Assembly: GCA_910579485.1 (NCBI GenBank)
Contig: CAJTVO010000010.1
Span: 1-8,232, forward strand
Direction: 5' to 3'
Source of the DNA: an uncultured Oscillospiraceae bacterium
GTDB lineage: Bacteria; Bacillota; Clostridia; Oscillospirales; Oscillospiraceae
Length of the DNA stretch: 8,232 bases
The notes beneath the pieces were generated by a model that saw only the letters and a list, made by a program, of their open reading frames with translations, had not been told where the DNA came from and did not search any database. Positions 1 to 5,494 of this stretch are shown here, piece after piece. Position numbers and translations under genes: made by a program. Position 1 is the stretch's first letter, and each line of letters opens with the position of its first letter.

Positions 1-249
1 CACAAACTTCAGCAGGCAGGGATGACACAGAGTATGTCTCGTGTAGCGCACTGTATTGACAATGGCCCGATGGAGGGATTCTGGGGTATCCTAAAGCGGG
101 AACGCTATTATGGCAGGCGTTTTACAAGCAAGCAGCAGCTCATCCAGATGATTGAGGGCTATATCCGTTACTACAATACCCGCCGGGTTCAGCGAAACCT
201 CGGCATCCTGACACCCATGGAGAAACACGAGCTTTGCCTCGCCGCCTAA
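1..249 (+). CDS. IS3-family transposase (OrfB, DDE integrase), C-terminal fragment
   Basis: This is the last 82 codons of an IS3-family OrfB transposase, the DDE-type integrase that cuts and joins IS ends. The frame is open from base 1, so the 5' part is cut off by the window edge. The visible part carries the block around the third catalytic acidic residue: QSMSRVAHCIDNGPMEGFWG, in which the Glu before Gly-Phe-Trp is the expected catalytic E. It is followed by the conserved LKRERYY and the tail YIRYYNTRRVQRNLGILTP, which corresponds to the family's 'YN..R.h..Lgy.tP' ending. No frameshift or premature stop is visible in this part. The first two catalytic aspartates and OrfA are not in the window. 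Confidence 0.93.
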   Translation, partial: HKLQQAGMTQSMSRVAHCIDNGPMEGFWGILKRERYYGRRFTSKQQLIQMIEGYIRYYNTRRVQRNLGILTPMEKHELCLAA

Positions 250-253
250 CAAA

Positions 254-303
254 AACCGGAAATTCGGGTTGCCTGCGCCAGCAGACTACCCGAATCTCCG
301 GTT
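254..303. repeat. Imperfect inverted repeat / hairpin in the IS tail
   Basis: Arms at 254-269 and 288-303 pair over 16 bp with a single mismatch (261/296) around an 18-nt loop. The hairpin starts 5 bp after the transposase stop codon. There is no T-tract directly after it, so it is not a textbook intrinsic terminator, though it could pause or end transposase mRNA or protect its 3' end. Confidence 0.75.
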
Positions 304-305
304 GC

Positions 306-333
306 CACAGCGCGGCTTACCTGCCGCGCTGTG
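306..333 (+). terminator. Perfect 11-bp GC-rich hairpin, possible terminator of the IS
   Basis: Arms 306-316 and 323-333 pair perfectly around a 6-nt loop (TTACCT). The hairpin lies 3 bp after the previous one, giving a tandem pair. It is followed by A-rich and then T-rich sequence (TTTATATTTTTT at 340-351). The U-rich stretch begins about 7 nt late for a canonical forward terminator, so the terminator role is tentative. The hairpin itself is clear. Confidence 0.45.
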
Positions 334-355
334 AAAAATCTTTATATTTTTTCGC

Positions 356-380
356 TGTCCTCTTGACGGGGTGCGGTTCA
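356..380 (+). repeat. Right terminal inverted repeat of the IS
   Basis: The segment begins TGTCCTCTTGACGGGG and ends TGCGGTTCA. Its reverse complement begins TGAACCGCACCCCGTC and ends GGACA, the layout I recall for IS150-group ends (TG...CA termini, CCCC core, GGACA inner end). The partner repeat is outside the window, so the assignment rests on resemblance and position. Confidence 0.65.
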
Positions 381-493
381 AACGGAGGGCGGGCCGCTCG
401 TTTATGCGTTCGTTTGTTGGGGGCATTTTACGGCCCGGCGGAGGAAGCGGCCAGGATTGGTATCCTATTCTTCGCGAAATTTTGCATTAGCTC

Positions 494-522
494 TTTTCTG
501 CGAAGGGAAGGTGTGGTATACT
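494..522 (+). promoter_or_regulatory. Candidate sigma-A promoter for tsaE-tsaB(-upp)
   Basis: There is a good extended -10 (TGG TATACT, -10 hexamer at 517-522) with only a poor -35 (TTTTCT at 494-499, 17-bp spacing). Extended -10 promoters tolerate weak -35 boxes. The expected start site near 529 would give an untranslated leader of roughly 85 nt before tsaE. Confidence 0.55.
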
Positions 523-547
523 AAAGGCAGCATTAGTTGCCTTCGGC

Positions 548-611
548 ATCCAAACGACCAGTCCGGCACCCAGCCAGAGGCCGGGCGCACGGCAGAGAAA
601 GAGCGATCGAC
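548..611 (+). promoter_or_regulatory. tsaE leader motif, also found before the ABC-F gene
   Basis: Three blocks in the tsaE leader recur in the same order in front of the ABC-F gene. They are ATCCAAACGAC (548-558; ATCGAAACGAC at 7574-7584), GGCGCACGGCAGAGAAA (584-600; 16 of 17 identical at 7599-7615) and ATCGAC directly before the start codon (606-611; 7622-7627). No strong Shine-Dalgarno sequence precedes tsaE, so the AGAGAAA block may help define initiation. Function is unknown. Confidence 0.5.
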
Positions 612-612
612 C

Positions 613-1044
613 ATGAGAGAATACATTTCCCACAATGAAGCGGAAACCGAAAAAATCGGCGTATCCCTTGCCGCCCGGCTGCAAGCAGGAGCCGTCCTCG
701 CCTACCGGGGCGGCCTTGGGGCGGGCAAGACCGCCTTTACCCGCGGCCTTGCAAAGGGGTTGGGCTATGAGGGCCGGGTCACCAGCCCCACCTTCACCAT
801 CGTCAACGAGTACGAGGGAAGGCTCCCCCTCTTCCACTTTGATATGTACCGCCTGGGAGACGAGGACGAGCTCTTCGACATCGGCTGGGAGGACTACCTC
901 AATCGAGGCGGCGTCTGCGCTGTAGAATGGAGCGAGCGTATCGCCGGGGCGCTGCCCCCGGAGACCGTTACCGTGACCATTTCCCGCTGTCCGGAACACG
1001 AGGACTGGCGGAAGATCATCATCGAGGAGGCGGAGATCAAATGA
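613..1044 (+). CDS. tsaE: tRNA threonylcarbamoyladenosine (t6A) biosynthesis ATPase TsaE
   Basis: This is a 143-residue cytoplasmic P-loop ATPase, a normal length for TsaE. In bacteria TsaE works with TsaB and TsaD to transfer the threonylcarbamoyl group to A37 of ANN-decoding tRNAs, and its ATPase activity resets the complex. The Walker A motif GGLGAGKT is at residues 33-40. The family blocks SPTF (58-61), HFDMYRL (75-81) and VEWSE (104-108) are all present. The ATG at 613 is chosen because the protein then begins MREYISHNEAETEKIG, aligning with the usual TsaE N-terminus; upstream in-frame ATGs add unrelated residues. The Shine-Dalgarno is weak (AGAGAAAGAG). The stop overlaps the tsaB start (ATGA at 1041-1044), so translation of the two is probably coupled. 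Confidence 0.95.
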   Translation: MREYISHNEAETEKIGVSLAARLQAGAVLAYRGGLGAGKTAFTRGLAKGLGYEGRVTSPTFTIVNEYEGRLPLFHFDMYRLGDEDELFDIGWEDYLNRGGVCAVEWSERIAGALPPETVTVTISRCPEHEDWRKIIIEEAEIK

Positions 1045-1739
1045 AGATACTGGCGTTGGAGAGTTCTGCGAAGGCCGCTTCCTGCGCGGTCCTGTCGGAC
1101 GGCGAGCTTCTGGCCTCCGCTTGGCAGGCCACCGGCCTGACCCACAGCCGCACCCTCCTGCCCATGGTGGAGGACATGCTGAACAACAGCGAGCTGTCCG
1201 TCCAGGAAATAGACGCCGTTGCCGTGGCGGCGGGTCCCGGGTCCTTCACCGGCCTGCGCATCGGCATCGCCGCCGTGAAGGGCCTGGCCTGGGCGGCGGA
1301 GAAGCCCTGCATCCCCGTCTCCACCCTGGAGGCCATGGCCTGGCCTCTGGCCCATCTGGAGGGGAATATTATCTGTGCCATGGACGCCCGGCGGCAGCAG
1401 ATCTATAACGCCGTCTTTCTGGCGGAGGGCGGGGAGCTGACCCGCCTGCGGGAGGACCGGGCCGTCTCCCTGGAGGAGGCCGCCGCCGACGTCGGGGAGA
1501 TGGACGGCCCCATGACCATCGTGGGCGACGGCGCGGGGCTGTGCTTCGATTTCCTCACGGCGCGGGGGGTCGAGTGCCGTCTGGCCCCGGTCCATCTGCG
1601 GCAGCAGAGCGCCGTGGGCGTGGCCATGGCCGCGTGGCGGCGGAGAGGGGAGAACCTGTCCGCTCAGGAGCTGACGCCCGTGTACCTCCGCCTGAGCCAG
1701 GCGGAGCGGGAGCGTCTTGCAAAAGGTGAGTCCATTTAA
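1041..1739 (+). CDS. tsaB: tRNA threonylcarbamoyladenosine biosynthesis protein TsaB
   Basis: This is a 232-residue protein of the ASKHA (actin-like) fold, the usual TsaB size. TsaB is the non-catalytic partner that holds TsaD and TsaE together in the t6A synthase. It starts MKILALESSAKAASCAVL, matching the phosphate-1-like strand of the fold. It carries the hallmark GPGSFTGLR (65-73) followed by IGIAAVKGLA, and ends with LTPVYLRLSQAERERL near residues 211-226. The start overlaps the tsaE stop by 4 bp. The usual downstream partners rimI and tsaD are absent; upp follows after 44 bp. No catalytic motif is expected. Identification is secure. Confidence 0.95.
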   Translation: MKILALESSAKAASCAVLSDGELLASAWQATGLTHSRTLLPMVEDMLNNSELSVQEIDAVAVAAGPGSFTGLRIGIAAVKGLAWAAEKPCIPVSTLEAMAWPLAHLEGNIICAMDARRQQIYNAVFLAEGGELTRLREDRAVSLEEAAADVGEMDGPMTIVGDGAGLCFDFLTARGVECRLAPVHLRQQSAVGVAMAAWRRRGENLSAQELTPVYLRLSQAERERLAKGESI

Positions 1740-1783
1740 TGAACCATAGATGATCCACAACAGAAAAGAAAAGGAGCACAGCC

Positions 1784-2419
1784 ATGTTCAGTGAAAAAGT
1801 CCATGTTGTCAACCACCCCTTGCTGTCCCACAAGCTGACCATTCTCCGCGACAAGAACACCGCCACCAAGGATTTCCGGGAGCTGGTCAGCGAGATCGGA
1901 ATGCTGCTGACTTACGAGGCCACCCGGGACCTGCCTCTGGAGCTGAAAGAGGTAGAGACCCCCATTTGCAAGACCATGGCCCCCACGCTCAAGGGCAAGA
2001 AGTTCGCCGTGGTCCCTATCCTCCGGGCCGGTTTGGGTCTGGTGGAGGGCGTGCTGCGGATGGTGCCGTCCGCCCGTGTGGGACATATCGGCATGTACCG
2101 CAACGAGGAGACCCTGGAGCCGGTGAAGTATTTCTGCAAGATGCCCAAGGATATCGCGGAGCGCGACATCCTGATCGTGGACCCCATGCTGGCTACCGGA
2201 GGCTCCGCTGCCGCCGCCATCGGGTTCATGAAGGAGTATGGGTGTACGAGCATCAAGCTGATGGTCCTCCTGGCCGCTCCGGAGGGCATCGAGCGGCTCC
2301 AGAAGGAGCATCCCGATGTGGAGATATACTGCGGCGCGCTGGATGAGAAGCTCAACGAGAAGGGCTATATCGTCCCCGGCTTGGGCGACGCGGGAGACCG
2401 TATTTTCGGAACGAAGTAA
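1784..2419 (+). CDS. upp: Uracil phosphoribosyltransferase
   Basis: The enzyme converts uracil plus PRPP to UMP and pyrophosphate in pyrimidine salvage, in the cytoplasm. At 211 residues it is close to the standard bacterial Upp length. The N-terminus (VHVVNHPLLSHKLTILRD) and the VPILRAGLGLVEG block (77-89) are typical. The PRPP-binding loop is ILIVDPMLATGGSA (129-142). The uracil-binding C-terminus GYIVPGLGDAGDRIFGTK occupies 194-211. The start is supported by AAGGAG at 1771-1776, 7 nt before the ATG. It lies 44 bp after tsaB with no evident promoter or terminator between, so it is probably the third gene of that transcript. No clear terminator is seen after it. Confidence 0.97.
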   Translation: MFSEKVHVVNHPLLSHKLTILRDKNTATKDFRELVSEIGMLLTYEATRDLPLELKEVETPICKTMAPTLKGKKFAVVPILRAGLGLVEGVLRMVPSARVGHIGMYRNEETLEPVKYFCKMPKDIAERDILIVDPMLATGGSAAAAIGFMKEYGCTSIKLMVLLAAPEGIERLQKEHPDVEIYCGALDEKLNEKGYIVPGLGDAGDRIFGTK

Positions 2420-2516
2420 CAGAGATAAACAGCAGGCGGAAAATTATATGGTCCGGTGGCACTTTTGGGCACAGATCGCGTCTATCCTGATATAGAACAA
2501 AAAGGAGGGACCCGCG

Positions 2517-2843
2517 ATGAGAAAGCTGATGTCCACTGCCCTTGCGGCGGCGATGCTCCTGCTTCTGTCGGCCTGCGCCGCCGGGAAGACGGCGCAGCCG
2601 GCGGGGGACTATCCCGCCGCCATCATGGTGGACGGCGCCGTATACCAGATGGCCTATCAGACGGTGGAGAACGTAGACGATGCCGCCGTCCTGGGCCATA
2701 CCACGTCCTATACGGACGCCTGGCCGGAGAAGGACGGCGAGACCAACTTCAGCCGTGCCTTGGACCTGCCCTATGCCCGCTGTGAAGAAGGTATCGCTGT
2801 CTATTGCGACGGTGTCTGGCAGCTATTCACCCGGAAGGGATAG
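2517..2843 (+). CDS. Small secreted lipoprotein, function unknown
   Basis: This is a 108-residue protein with a classic lipoprotein signal: positively charged MRK, a hydrophobic stretch (8-17) and the lipobox LSAC with Cys20 as the expected lipidated residue. The mature part is about 88 residues and would be anchored outside the membrane. It contains AAIMVDGAVYQM, a central GHTTSYTDAWPEKDGETNFS and a C-terminal GIAVYCDGVWQLFT. Small clostridial exported proteins with this 'IMVNG.xY ... P..dgqsNF ... I.V..DG.W..F' pattern are familiar to me, but I know no assigned function. The start is fixed by a strong AAGGAGG (2502-2508), 8 nt upstream. A weak promoter-like pair (TTGGGC at 2465, GATATA at 2489, 18-bp gap) lies in the 97-bp gap after upp. 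The gene could alternatively be read through from upp. Confidence 0.8.
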   Translation: MRKLMSTALAAAMLLLLSACAAGKTAQPAGDYPAAIMVDGAVYQMAYQTVENVDDAAVLGHTTSYTDAWPEKDGETNFSRALDLPYARCEEGIAVYCDGVWQLFTRKG

Positions 2844-2872
2844 CGCCGCGCCAATGCCACAGAAAGAGAAAC

Positions 2873-2910
2873 CCAATAAGGCCGCCGGGTCACCCCGGCG
2901 GCCTTATTGG
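2873..2910. terminator. Bidirectional terminator between convergent genes
   Basis: Arms 2873-2889 and 2894-2910 pair perfectly over 17 bp around a 4-nt loop (TCAC). The inner part is GC-rich (GGCCGCCGGG) and the outer part AT-rich (CCAATAA/TTATTGG). It lies 29 bp after the lipoprotein stop and 9 bp beyond the stop of the reverse transglutaminase gene, so it is placed to end both transcripts. The flanking T-tracts are modest on both strands. Confidence 0.85.
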
Positions 2911-2919
2911 CACAAAACC

Positions 2920-3822
2920 TTATACCAGCGGACTGCGCAGATCCCTGAAATGCCTCCGGGTCTCCCACCAGCGCAGCAGCTCCTCAAAATTCCTGTCCGG
3001 CTCCAGCAGCAGCTCCGCAAGACGGTCCAGCTCCTCCAGCTGCGCCTCGTCCAGCTCCGCCTCTCCCCGCAGGAAGTCATCCAGATATCTGGGCCGGAAC
3101 ACGTAGGAGATCTCGTTGTTCATCAGCGCGTGGAGATCGTAGACCAGATACCGCCCCGCCGCCCGCAGGCCGCAGGTGCCCAGGCAGTCCGCGTAGATGA
3201 ACTGCCTCCCGTCCCTTTTGCCGGACCGGACGTCCAGCCAGACCTGCGCCGCCCAGTCAAACTGTCCCGCCTCCATGTCGTGGGGCGTGAAGGGCAGTCC
3301 CAGACCATCGTAAAGCCCGTCCGCGTCAAAGGTGACCCAGCGTTCTTCCGCTTCATTCCAGACCTGGTTGATCCAGTGGTCCATGCTGACGCCGGGACGG
3401 CAGTAAGGGGCGAAGCCCGCCCGGCTGCGGCAGGGGATGCCCTTGGCTTTGTAGATGGAGGAGACCAGCACTGACACGAACCGGCAGGTAAGCACCAGCT
3501 TGTCCTCCACCTGGCGGTCCGGCACGAAGCACCGCCCGTCCAGCCGGAACAGTCCCGCCGCCATGGCGGGGGCGGTGAGATAGATGTCGTCCTCACATTT
3601 CCCACGGTACCAGGGCCAGCGGTCCATATCGCCATAGCGCAGGTCCGCATTGGCGTACCGGTTGCCGTCGGCCAGCGTGACCCGGTGGATGATCTGCCGG
3701 GAGATCAGATCGCTCAGTGCTTTGGGGTCCTCCGGCAGGGAGCGGAAGTACTCCGCGTAAAGTCCGGGATAGGTGAACGGGCCAAACGCCAGATAATGCT
3801 GCCGCAATGTTTCTGTCAGCAT
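2920..3822 (-). CDS. Transglutaminase-like domain protein (predicted cysteine protease/hydrolase)
   Basis: This 300-residue protein has no signal peptide or membrane segment, so it is probably cytoplasmic. The central region matches the transglutaminase/papain-like fold. Cys113 lies in TCRFVSVLVSSIYKAKGIPC, matching the family's 'C.dfa.l...llra.GIP.R'. His149 lies in DHWINQVW and Asp166 in RWVTFDAD, giving the expected Cys-His-Asp triad in order. Bacterial proteins of this kind are usually peptidases or amide hydrolases rather than cross-linkers; the substrate here is unknown. The C-terminal 60 residues are rich in acidic and leucine residues (EAELDEAQLEELDRLAELLL) and probably helical. The start is supported by AGGAGGA inside the end of the upstream araC-type gene, with a 3-bp gap. 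The two are therefore one operon, and the regulator may control or sense the product of this enzyme. Confidence 0.85.
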   Translation of the reverse strand: MLTETLRQHYLAFGPFTYPGLYAEYFRSLPEDPKALSDLISRQIIHRVTLADGNRYANADLRYGDMDRWPWYRGKCEDDIYLTAPAMAAGLFRLDGRCFVPDRQVEDKLVLTCRFVSVLVSSIYKAKGIPCRSRAGFAPYCRPGVSMDHWINQVWNEAEERWVTFDADGLYDGLGLPFTPHDMEAGQFDWAAQVWLDVRSGKRDGRQFIYADCLGTCGLRAAGRYLVYDLHALMNNEISYVFRPRYLDDFLRGEAELDEAQLEELDRLAELLLEPDRNFEELLRWWETRRHFRDLRSPLV

Positions 3823-3825
3823 GAT

Positions 3826-4719
3826 TTATTTCCTCCTCACCGGGAGCCAGATCTCGCTCTCATAGTCCGCCGCCGAGGTATCCTTCTCCATGGAATACCA
3901 TTCGATGTTCGCGCCATAGGCGATCTCAAATTCCGGATTCCCCGGCAGCCATTCCTGGAATATTTTCGTGTTCACGCTCTGTAGCGCCTCCGGCATGGGC
4001 CCGCTGCACCGGAACCTGGCCCACTCCATAGCGGGCAGAGTGACCACTGTTAGCCCCTCCGGAACCTCCCGGCCGTCATATTTCCCGGCGATCAGATACC
4101 GGAACCGGTCGGGAAGGGAGCCGTCGTCGATGCACACGCCGAACTCCCCGATATTGCACTCACAGACCGCCTTTTCCAGCGCCGTTTCCGGCGATTTCCC
4201 CGCCCACATGGGCTTGCAGTGGGCGCTGATAAACTCATCCCAGAATTTGGGCAGCTCCTGATAGGAAGTCTCCGGCGAGGCTCCCCGCTCCACACCGATC
4301 AGCTGGAAGCCCTCCATTTTTTCCACCGTAAAATCCATGCCATGTCCTCCTCGAATCGAAAGTGTGATTTTCAGCGGCAGGAAGGGGACCAGCCGTTCCG
4401 GGCATTGCCGCAGTTGGGCGGGGGAGACCCCGTGGAACCGGCTGAACGCCTTGGAGAAACTCTCCGGCGTGTCGTAGCCGTACCGGTAGGCCAGGTCGAT
4501 GACCTTCTCCCGTCCGGCGATGGCCTCCAGCCCCGCCAGATACAGCCGCCGGTGCCGCACGTACTCCCCCATGGAGTACCCGGTCACCAGCTTGAACCCC
4601 TTTTGCAGGTAGAGCGGAGAGAGATACACCGCCTGGGCCGCTCCCTCCGCCGCGCCGTCCTCCAGCAGATGCGCCTCCAGATAGTCCACCGTCCGCCGCA
4701 GGGTCTCTGTCCATTCCAT
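3826..4719 (-). CDS. AraC-family regulator with GyrI-like effector-binding domain
   Basis: This 297-residue transcription factor has two parts. Residues 1 to about 105 are an AraC/XylS DNA-binding domain with two helix-turn-helix units; the second is clear at 73-100 (VIDLAYRYGYDTPESFSKAF through HGVSP). Residues 128-297 start MDFTVEKMEGFQLIGVERG and end YESEIWLPVRRK, typical of the GyrI-like (SOUL/BmrR-type) small-molecule-binding domain. This architecture is that of the Rob/MarA-like activators that bind hydrophobic drugs or metabolites. The ligand here is unknown. The start is fixed by AAGGAGGA about 7 nt upstream and a well-placed promoter. It is the first gene of a two-gene operon with the transglutaminase-like gene. 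Autoregulation is likely by analogy, but no operator is identified. Confidence 0.92.
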   Translation of the reverse strand: MEWTETLRRTVDYLEAHLLEDGAAEGAAQAVYLSPLYLQKGFKLVTGYSMGEYVRHRRLYLAGLEAIAGREKVIDLAYRYGYDTPESFSKAFSRFHGVSPAQLRQCPERLVPFLPLKITLSIRGGHGMDFTVEKMEGFQLIGVERGASPETSYQELPKFWDEFISAHCKPMWAGKSPETALEKAVCECNIGEFGVCIDDGSLPDRFRYLIAGKYDGREVPEGLTVVTLPAMEWARFRCSGPMPEALQSVNTKIFQEWLPGNPEFEIAYGANIEWYSMEKDTSAADYESEIWLPVRRK

Positions 4720-4749
4720 TCCGGCTTCCTCCTTCCGCTTGATGGGTCT

Positions 4750-4778
4750 ATTCTACACGACAGGCGCGGGGTTGTCAT
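4750..4778 (-). promoter_or_regulatory. Sigma-A promoter of the araC-type/transglutaminase operon
   Basis: On the reverse strand the -35 is ATGACA (4773-4778) and the -10 is TAGAAT (4750-4755). The spacing is exactly 17 bp, and each box is one base off consensus. The predicted start near 4743 leaves a short leader of about 24 nt containing the ribosome binding site. Confidence 0.75.
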
Positions 4779-4805
4779 GTCCTTTTTTGCACAGGTTTGT
4801 CTCGA

Positions 4806-4849
4806 AAAGGTCTGGGCCGCTGTCCATCTGAACAGCGGCCCAGACCTTT
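4806..4849 (-). terminator. Intrinsic terminator of hsp20
   Basis: Arms 4806-4823 and 4832-4849 form a perfect 18-bp stem around an 8-nt loop. On the reverse strand it begins 6 bp after the hsp20 stop and its 3' arm ends in CCTTT with one more T following. It separates hsp20 from the araC-type operon, whose promoter starts just beyond. hsp20 is therefore probably monocistronic. Confidence 0.85.
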
Positions 4850-4855
4850 AAAATG

Positions 4856-5290
4856 TTACTGGATATCCAGCCTCCGAGCGGCGGGCACAGTCTTGGTCTG
4901 CTTGGGCAGGGTGAGCGTCAGCACGCCGTCAGCGTAGGCGGCGGAGATATCCTCCCCCCGGATGCCGGAGATGTCGAAACTCCGGGAGAAGGAGCCGTAG
5001 GACCGCTCGCAGCGGATATACCCGCCGTTCTCGTCCTTCTCCTCCTTGACGGCGCTGCGTTCGGCGCTGATGGACAGGCGGTCGCCGTCGATGTCGATGT
5101 GGATGTCCTCCTTCTTCATGCCGGGCAGGTCGGCCTCCAGCACGTAGGCGTCGCCGGTGTCGCGGATGTCCGTCTTGAAGGCGGCCGCGCTGCTGTTGGC
5201 GAACAGGCTGCGCTCCAGCTCCTCCAGGTCGCGGAAGGGACGGTACAGATCTACGCCGTGATTGCGGGTAAAAGGCATCATTTCATACAT
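4856..5290 (-). CDS. hsp20: Small heat-shock protein (Hsp20 / alpha-crystallin family)
   Basis: This is a 144-residue cytoplasmic ATP-independent chaperone that binds unfolding proteins and holds them for DnaK/ClpB-type refolding. The N-terminal arm (1-37) is short. The alpha-crystallin domain starts at FKTDIRDTGDAYVLEADLPG. It includes KEDIHIDIDGDRLSISAER and the ERSYGSFSRSF block, and ends with the hallmark AYADGVLTLTLPK (118-130). The C-terminal LDI (141-143) fits the I/V/L-x-I/V/L motif used in oligomer assembly. The ATG at 5290 is supported by GGAGG at 5300-5304, 9 nt upstream; Met4 or Met5 are less well placed. A perfect CIRCE operator lies about 95 bp upstream, so repression by HrcA and induction by heat or misfolded protein are expected. 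Confidence 0.95.
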   Translation of the reverse strand: MYEMMPFTRNHGVDLYRPFRDLEELERSLFANSSAAAFKTDIRDTGDAYVLEADLPGMKKEDIHIDIDGDRLSISAERSAVKEEKDENGGYIRCERSYGSFSRSFDISGIRGEDISAAYADGVLTLTLPKQTKTVPAARRLDIQ

Positions 5291-5384
5291 GGTAAAGAAC
5301 CTCCGATTTCTTTTTTGTTTATGCCCATAGTATGCCTTGTAATTATGAACAAATATAGTGAAGTATATGTCCTTACTGTGAATT

Positions 5385-5411
5385 TTAGCACTCTACATAC
5401 GGGAGTGCTAA
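5385..5411. promoter_or_regulatory. CIRCE element (HrcA operator)
   Basis: TTAGCACTC (5385-5393), a 9-nt spacer, and GAGTGCTAA (5403-5411) are an exact match to the CIRCE consensus TTAGCACTC-N9-GAGTGCTAA. The symmetry extends by two more bases on each side (TT/AA). CIRCE binds the heat-shock repressor HrcA and usually controls groESL and hrcA-dnaK. Here it sits in the 204-bp divergent region between hsp20 and the ParB-like gene, so it may regulate one or both. Confidence 0.97.
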
Positions 5412-5426
5412 AATCATCCCTCCCGG

Positions 5427-5455
5427 TTGTATTTTCCATTTTCGTGTGATATACT
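5427..5455 (+). promoter_or_regulatory. Candidate sigma-A promoter of the ParB-like/murF unit
   Basis: The extended -10 is TGA TATACT (hexamer 5450-5455) and the -35 is TTGTAT (5427-5432), with a 17-bp spacer. The start site would fall near 5462, about 33 nt before the gene. The -35 begins 15 bp after the CIRCE element, so HrcA bound there would lie just upstream of polymerase. Confidence 0.6.
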
Positions 5456-5475
5456 GTTTTCTAATTAAATGTCCA
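5448..5475 (-). promoter_or_regulatory. Candidate promoter of hsp20, overlapping the divergent promoter
   Basis: On the reverse strand TGGACA (5470-5475) and TATATC (5448-5453) are separated by 16 bp. Transcription would start near 5441 and carry the CIRCE element in the 5' leader, its usual position. The -10 overlaps the -10 of the forward promoter. The match is moderate. I saw no better-spaced pair between CIRCE and the hsp20 start, although that stretch is AT-rich and could hide a weak promoter. Confidence 0.35.
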
Positions 5476-5494
5476 TAACAGGAGAGCAAAACCC

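Larger units (their letters stand above)
1..380 (+). mobile_element. IS3-family (IS150-like) insertion sequence, right end only
   Basis: The window opens inside an insertion sequence. The end of its transposase gene (stop at 247-249) is followed by about 130 bp of non-coding tail. That tail holds two hairpins and a terminal repeat at 356-380 ending in CA, as IS3-family right ends do. Reversed, the repeat starts TGAACCGCACCCC, resembling the TGTACTG(C)ACCCC ends I recall for the IS150 group. The left end and target-site duplication lie outside the window, so completeness and activity cannot be judged. The boundary at 380 is inferred from the repeat alone. The element sits about 115 bp upstream of the tsaE promoter and points towards it. 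Confidence 0.8.
381..612 (+). other. Intergenic region between the IS and tsaE
   Basis: Together with the IS tail this makes 363 bp without a gene. The part outside the IS holds a candidate promoter (494-522), a short hairpin (TGCC-TTC-GGCA at 538-548), a weak 5-bp pairing CCGGC/GCCGG (563-567 with 580-584), and a leader motif shared with the ABC-F gene (548-611). The tsaE frame stays open upstream to an ATG at 457. That extension crosses the promoter and has no TsaE-like sequence, so I treat it as non-coding. Confidence 0.6.

Noticed and set aside
457..612. In-frame N-terminal extension of tsaE starting at the ATG at 457
   Set aside because: It spans the candidate promoter, has no ribosome binding site in place and adds residues unlike any TsaE. 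The ATG at 613 gives the family's normal N-terminus.
894..1760. Long reverse-strand open frame (288 codons) opposite tsaB
   Set aside because: It mirrors the codon structure of tsaB in GC-rich DNA, has low-complexity Gly/Pro/Arg/His composition, no recognisable domain and no ribosome binding site.
1736..2311. Reverse open frame of 191 codons opposite upp
   Set aside because: It is antisense to a clearly conserved gene and shows only biased, domain-free composition.
2420..2516. Possible terminator after upp
   Set aside because: Only a short, imperfect pairing (GTGGC with GGGCAC around 2456-2471) is visible, with no stable stem or T-tract after it.
2680..3474. Forward open frame of 264 codons across the terminator and the transglutaminase gene
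   Set aside because: It runs through the lipoprotein end and the bidirectional terminator and lies antisense to the conserved catalytic region. The composition is Pro/Gln/Val-rich without any domain.
4853..5449. Forward open frame of 198 codons opposite hsp20
   Set aside because: It is antisense to a complete Hsp20 gene, rich in Val/Ala/Leu from the reversed codons, and runs into the AT-rich CIRCE region.
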